DNA from: Sporothrix humicola
Taxonomy: Eukaryota; Ascomycota; Sordariomycetes; Ophiostomatales; Ophiostomataceae
Assembly: GCA_021396245.1 (NCBI GenBank)
Contig: WNYE01000002.1
Span: forward strand, 62,001-126,000
Length of the DNA stretch: 64,000 nucleotides
Direction: 5' to 3'
The notes below the pieces were generated by a model, which did no database searches, was not told where the DNA came from, and was given only the letters and a program-made list of their open reading frames with translations. Below are positions 59,137 through 64,000 of the stretch, piece after piece. Positions within the stretch are counted from its first letter, which is position 1; the number at the start of each line of letters is the position of its first letter. Position numbers and translations under genes: made by a program.

Positions 59137-59390
59137 GCAGCATCAGTAAGAACCATCCTTACAAGCGCCAACACTCAAATCCGTGTTCCATCCTCTCAAA
59201 AAAGAGGGTGTGAGGTCTTTTTGGTCGCGCGTCTCGCAACATCCTAATCCGTGATGGCTTCGTTTCTTCCTGTTCTTTTTTTCGGAGAATGCCGCCCATG
59301 ACGTCTGGCTAAAGCAGGTCGATGAGTGTGTGTAAATAAAAAGTGTGGCAGTTTTGCGACTTATCTCTTGAGTTCTGACATGCATCCTTG

Positions 59391-59420
59391 AGAGAGAGAG
59401 AGTGTGTGTGTGTGTGTGTG
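59391..59420. repeat. (AG)n(TG)n compound microsatellite
   Basis: About six AG units run directly into nine TG units. Confidence 0.85.
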
Positions 59421-60566
59421 ACAGAAAGAGTTTAACCAACGAGTTGCGGTGCATGAGCTTCCGTTTTGCCTTTGCCTTCACGGGAGGACGGCTATGCCAA
59501 ATACTCCATACAAAGTGCCAAATCCGATTCCGAAATCTTGATTCGAGACCTGATCCAAGACCTGATTCGATACAACAATGCCACGAGGGCCACGATACAG
59601 CAGAAACGCACATGGTTCGTCTCAACTTTTTGGCCTTTCTGTTCTTGTTTCTCGTTTCTCGTTTATCTCTCTATTTTTCGACTTGTCTATTTGTTTCGTC
59701 TTCCAGACTTGCCTCTTTTCGTCTTCGTCTCGCATGTTTCGCCGTGTTTCTGGAGACCTTTTGGCGACGGTTCATTTTCCTCGTGTTTTCCTTGATTTCT
59801 TTCAACGGTCAATGCTCACTGCCTGCCTGCTTTCTCCTTTTCTCCTGCCAAATTACCACCCTCGTCCCTGGTTTAATTAGGAGACGATGAAAACGAAGGA
59901 GAAAGAGGACTAGCCACTCGATACCTTGAGAGAGATGCCAATGCTAACAAGCACTAGCCGGGGGGCCATCAAAGTCCAAGTGGGTTTGGGGACAAGGGTA
60001 ACACGCTGAACGGCCCGGCTTTTTGGGCAATTTGGTGGGTTTCTGGCGGACTGTGGATTTTTCTGTGGGCTCTTTTAATTCTCTTATTTTATTTCGCCCA
60101 TTTTTATTTGTTTATTTTCTTTTCTAGTGCTGCCTCCTATTTTCTTTCCAGCCACACCCCCTGGGCCTAAATTCTTTTAGGCTTCTTTTTCTGCTTCTGG
60201 CGTCCTTTTCGTGCTTCTGGCGCTGTTCTGTCGTTCTCGGTCGTTTCTCGACTGTCGCCCAGTCCAGTTATTTGGTGACATTTTGGGGCACTCATTCTCT
60301 TTGCCCCGGTATCTCCTCGGTGGGTTCCCCTGGTCACAAAAAAGTACCCGGAAATCCTTCTAGAAGGACAAACAATGGGTCTCCACTCATTCTTTTCACT
60401 TTCTCTTTTTCTTGACTCTTCTTTCTTACCCTTCCTTCGCTTGCACGTTTCTGCAACACTCCCGAGGTTCGAATCCGATCGCAGAGACGAGGTCTGTGGG
60501 TTTTTCTTGTGATGGCCTGTGTTTGTGTTTCTTTTCACACGCCCCCTTCTTTCCATTGTCTCCTTT

Positions 60567-60592
60567 CTTTAGGTTCTTTAGGTTCTTTAGAG
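60567..60592. repeat. 9-bp tandem repeat (TTCTTTAGG)
   Basis: Three copies of the 9-bp unit TTCTTTAGG/TTCTTTAGA in a row. Confidence 0.8.
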
Positions 60593-63500
60593 CGTGAACA
60601 AACCACCGTTTAGCACCCATTATTACCTGATCCATACTTAAAACCGCCGTGGCCATTCTGTCCTCTGTCGCTTTGGTAACAGCAATGAGGCCTCTCTTCT
60701 GTTGCTCACAATCGTAGCAGTGAAATTTGCAGTCTGTGTGTGCCCAAGCCCAAATTTAGGCCAGCCCTGGATTCGATGTTATGATGTTGTCTTTTTTTCT
60801 TCCCCGTATTTTCCTTTCCAGCGGGACCCATCCGCTTTGCCAACGGAATAGACTGCAACAACGGCAGGCACTCTAAGAGCCAATCATGTTGGCTTCCGTT
60901 GATTTTATGTCGATTTACTGACCGAACTAACTGTCCGTGCCTGTCCGTGGCCGTTGAAAAACAGTGGATGCAATGTAAACGGCGGACCGAATATGACCAG
61001 TGTCAGGAACCATGCTTTCCGTGTTCCGCTAGTTGTCATGAATATTTGATTGTCTTGATTTTCCATCTCTCAAATCTGCCTGTTGTCTGTGGACTGCCTG
61101 CCAAGTTACTTATTCTTCAGCCACTAAAGCCACAGAAACGCCACTATTCTCGTGTAAGTGCAACTGTGCGAGTGTAAAAAAAAAGAGATATCGACAGGGC
61201 AATTCCAGGCTCGCCGATGGTGGTTGAAGAATCAATATTCATAATTTACCACATGAATATCCAATAATCTACATAAACTGTGCACGATGCCTGCAAATAG
61301 GGGCTTTGTGCAATATTGGAAAACAGCTACCGTTGCACGTTTCCAATCTTTATCAACCCCAATATATCTGTCACTCCTCAAAGACAACAAGACCAGGTTG
61401 AGGTGGCTCATGTGGCTTGAAGGCTTGGTGGCTTGGAGAATATGTCTTCCTCATCGTGCTTCCTCCGATTTCACCTTTTCCACCTTTCACCGAGACAATC
61501 GGCATCAACGTCCTACCCTCTTGTGTAATAAAAGAAAATCCAATGGCCCAGAGCACAACATATGGACACACGAAGTGCTTGTCTTCCAGGCTCTATGGTC
61601 TTTCTACATCCAAGTTTATTTCGTATTCCAAGCAGTCGGCGAAAAGACAACGGCGTACGAGTATCAATATATTAAACAACAACGACAGAAAAAGTTTGAC
61701 TTTGCCTCCCGTGTTCCATACCGATGCCGTGCTCCGTGTTCCCAGCTCTTCCCGGCTTTTCCCAGCTTCCGTGTTCCGCCCGACATGTTGTGCGTCTTTT
61801 CGTATTGCCAGACGAGACCCTGACTTTGACTTCTTCCTATTTTTGTCTTGCCTGCTGTCTGTGCCATCTTCATGTTTATTGTGTCTGAGAATCTAAGATA
61901 ATTCACCACTTCTTGTGTCACCCTTCTGCCAAATAGAATCCTTTCAGTTTTTTTTTCTGTCCCCTTTCCTTTCTCGAATGCAAGTAACCTATCCTTGTCT
62001 CTACCCGTCCATAGGTATACGGGATGTTCCTTGCATGGTAAAAAAGGAAGAGGCGCCGCATGCAAGCCATACGCCGTACCCTCCAATATTTCTTATTTTG
62101 TAAATGAAATAAAGCCTTGCCCAACATTACCATATCTGGATCTCTTGTGCTACCACACCTGCACAAGATCCCAATCTCGCCCTGGAATTTGATCACTGGC
62201 AACCAGAGATCCGGACCTTGTGCCTTGCGTGCGCATCGAATTTTGAAAAGGGTGGGTGGCAATGTGCACTTTTGTCCCAAAAATGGCACCCGAAATGCAG
62301 AACAACGCATCGGGCAAAAATCGAAACGTCACGATCCGCCTCATGTGCGCAAGGCCAGATCAATGTGCAAAAATACGGAGTAGACAGATAAGATGCCCCC
62401 CAAAAGGCTGAGCCCCGAAACAACTCAGCAGCCTCTTTTTTTATTGACGGCAGCTCCGGGCAATGACCAGCCCCATCTATGCCAAACGAAACAAACTTTT
62501 GCAGGACAAGAACAGAATAAAACAAAGCAAAAGATGTCACCATGACCGCATCTCACCAAACATCGCCGCAATGGTCCGGCAACACTCGCACAACATGCAG
62601 CAAGTCATCCACGGTGTGTTGCCCGGCAATGCCACAAATTTCTTTAACAATAAAATAAATAAAAAGAATACAAAGAGAAAATGAATTCAATGTTGCCCGA
62701 CAGCCCTGTCGACATATACCGATCCATGCATTTATTGAAGCGTCTCTGTCCAACGACGTACGCTGTAAGACGTACTCTTTCGTGCTTCGGAATACGGAGC
62801 ACAGCATCCGGAACCTGGACAAGGTTTGTTCTTGCTATGTTTTCTTGAAAGACTTTTTTTTTCAAAAGAATATTGCCTCTTCCTTCAATATATGAGCACA
62901 GATGAAAACATGACTCAACATGGCTTATCAAATCGTGTTTCTGTTTGATAGACGCAGCCTCGAATGACTCGAGGCCACAAAGCGCCTGGTAGGATGCAAA
63001 CACAGTCGTAGCATTCATACTAAGAGATTGATATGAGCTGGGAAGCGTGTATTGCAAGAGGGCTGCAATTATCGTGTCTCTTTAGTCTCCTCATAAAGAC
63101 AGACTACATGCTTCCTAGAGTCTGTTCCTTCCCTGCCAGGGGCAAAGGGCTATTCCGCGATGCTGCCTGCCGGAATAGGGACTCAATGCGCCAGAACCCA
63201 GGCGAGCCAAACTCGAGGAAAGAACATGGGAGAAAACAGAAAGACCCATGAAGCACCCATGAAGCCCGTGAGCCAATGCTCCCCTGAAAATGTGTTTTGT
63301 AACGGTTTTTGCCACCCCTACACGACACTCACCACTCACCTTTGCCCTTGCCCTGTTCACCGAGACGAGACGAGTTTCATGCTTCCAATCGCAGGCCCCC
63401 CAGTCGTGCCTGCCTCCCCTGATTTTTCGCGGTGCGCCTCGAATCTTGCTTCCTCAACAGTGCTTGTCCGACGCCCGTTAGTTCTCGCCCGTTTTCTTTT

Positions 63501-64000
63501 CCTTTGTTCATCCACACCCTGTGGAATAGTTCCGGCCACCAGTTGATAGCGTCCGCTGTTCCTGCAGTAGCGCCGCTCGCTAAATTGAGCCCATTTTGAA
63601 AGGAGCCCACTTTCCCATTGGAATGCGCAGAGAGAAAAGGAAATCGAAGCTTTCCCAACGATCGCGCCTGCCTCTTGGGTATCACAAAATGACAGAAAAC
63701 TCTAAAATAGGAAACCGCTTGTGTCCTCTTAGCTTTTTTGTGACATTTCCACCCTCAGTCCTTCCTTCCCATCGCCCAGTATCTCGGGCTTCGCCCCTTC
63801 CCCCTTTTGTGTTTTTGTGTGCTTGTGTTTTTGTGCTGCTGTTGAACAAGAAAAGGAAAGAGACACCCTATGAAATAAGGGAGGCAAGCGCAGGGAAGGG
63901 TGTCTGGGTGTGGGTGTTATGTAAAAGGAAGGAGCACTTGAGCCTCAATCAATGGAGCGTCGTCTCCTTTTTCTGCGTCCCTGCCTCATTTCTATTTTTG

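Larger units (their letters stand above)
40539..64000. other. 23.5-kb gene-poor region
   Basis: No ORF in this stretch has a recognisable domain or the G/C-ending codon use of the conserved genes. The strand composition is skewed in blocks. The plus strand is purine-rich at about 47.2-50.2 kb and pyrimidine-rich at about 50.5-51.2, 53.5-57.3, 59.6-60.6 and 63.3-64.0 kb, like the leader/promoter blocks seen near genes on the left. Marked items are the T16A19 run, repeats at 42.4, 43.3, 46.8, 52.0, 58.3, 59.1, 59.4 and 60.6 kb, a tRNA-like fragment at 52991 and two doubtful ORFs. A transcribed non-coding region or a gene beyond 64 kb may explain part of it. Confidence 0.6.

Noticed and set aside
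60460..60500. GGTTCGAATCC, looking like a tRNA T-arm
   Set aside because: The surrounding bases do not form the T-stem on either strand, and no D-arm or anticodon arm is at the right distance.
1..64000. Transposable elements, rRNA, CRISPR arrays or secondary-metabolite genes
   Set aside because: Looked for by eye through typical protein motifs (reverse transcriptase, transposase, polyketide synthase, NRPS) and repeat patterns. None was seen.

Overview
The window reads as nuclear DNA of a filamentous ascomycete (Pezizomycotina, probably Sordariomycetes; the class is inferred). The conserved genes are eukaryotic. Their introns are short (51-212 nt), with GT..AG ends and a CTAAC branch site close to the acceptor. 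Coding exons are strongly biased to G/C at third positions, which makes long but meaningless antisense ORFs. There are no bacterial operons, CRISPR arrays or ribosomal RNA genes, and no intact transposon was recognised.

Layout. An HMG-box regulator lies on the minus strand at 1.5-4.6 kb, followed by 11.9 kb without a recognisable gene. At 16.5-20.3 kb are RVB1 (AAA+ ATPase) and a drug/metabolite-type transporter. At 22.5-23.5 kb is a fructosamine/ketosamine-3-kinase, and at 25.9-26.2 kb a small unknown protein. At 30.6-32.4 kb is the mitochondrial succinyl-CoA ligase beta subunit. At 34.4-37.5 kb is the AP-2 alpha adaptin, followed on the same strand and in the same frame by a further 172 open codons. 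At 38.5-39.7 kb, the only confident plus-strand gene encodes an NDUFAF5-type complex I assembly factor. It converges on the Arp2/3 subunit ARPC5 at 39.9-40.5 kb. From 40.5 kb to the end (23.5 kb) no gene could be recognised. That stretch holds purine/pyrimidine-skewed DNA, microsatellites, 9-16 bp tandem duplications, a T16A19 palindrome and a few doubtful ORFs.

The genes do not form a pathway. They are housekeeping functions: chromatin remodelling, clathrin endocytosis and actin nucleation (AP-2 and Arp2/3 cooperate in endocytic patches), the TCA cycle and complex I assembly in mitochondria, and protein deglycation. Nothing suggests a secondary-metabolite cluster, mating locus or defence island.

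No complete new system can be claimed. The observations most worth checking are the in-frame extension behind the AP-2 alpha stop codon, the skipped-AG acceptors, two micro-ORFs, two 10-bp minisatellites, and two enriched short intergenic words (TACTCCGTA and ACGTCGTA).
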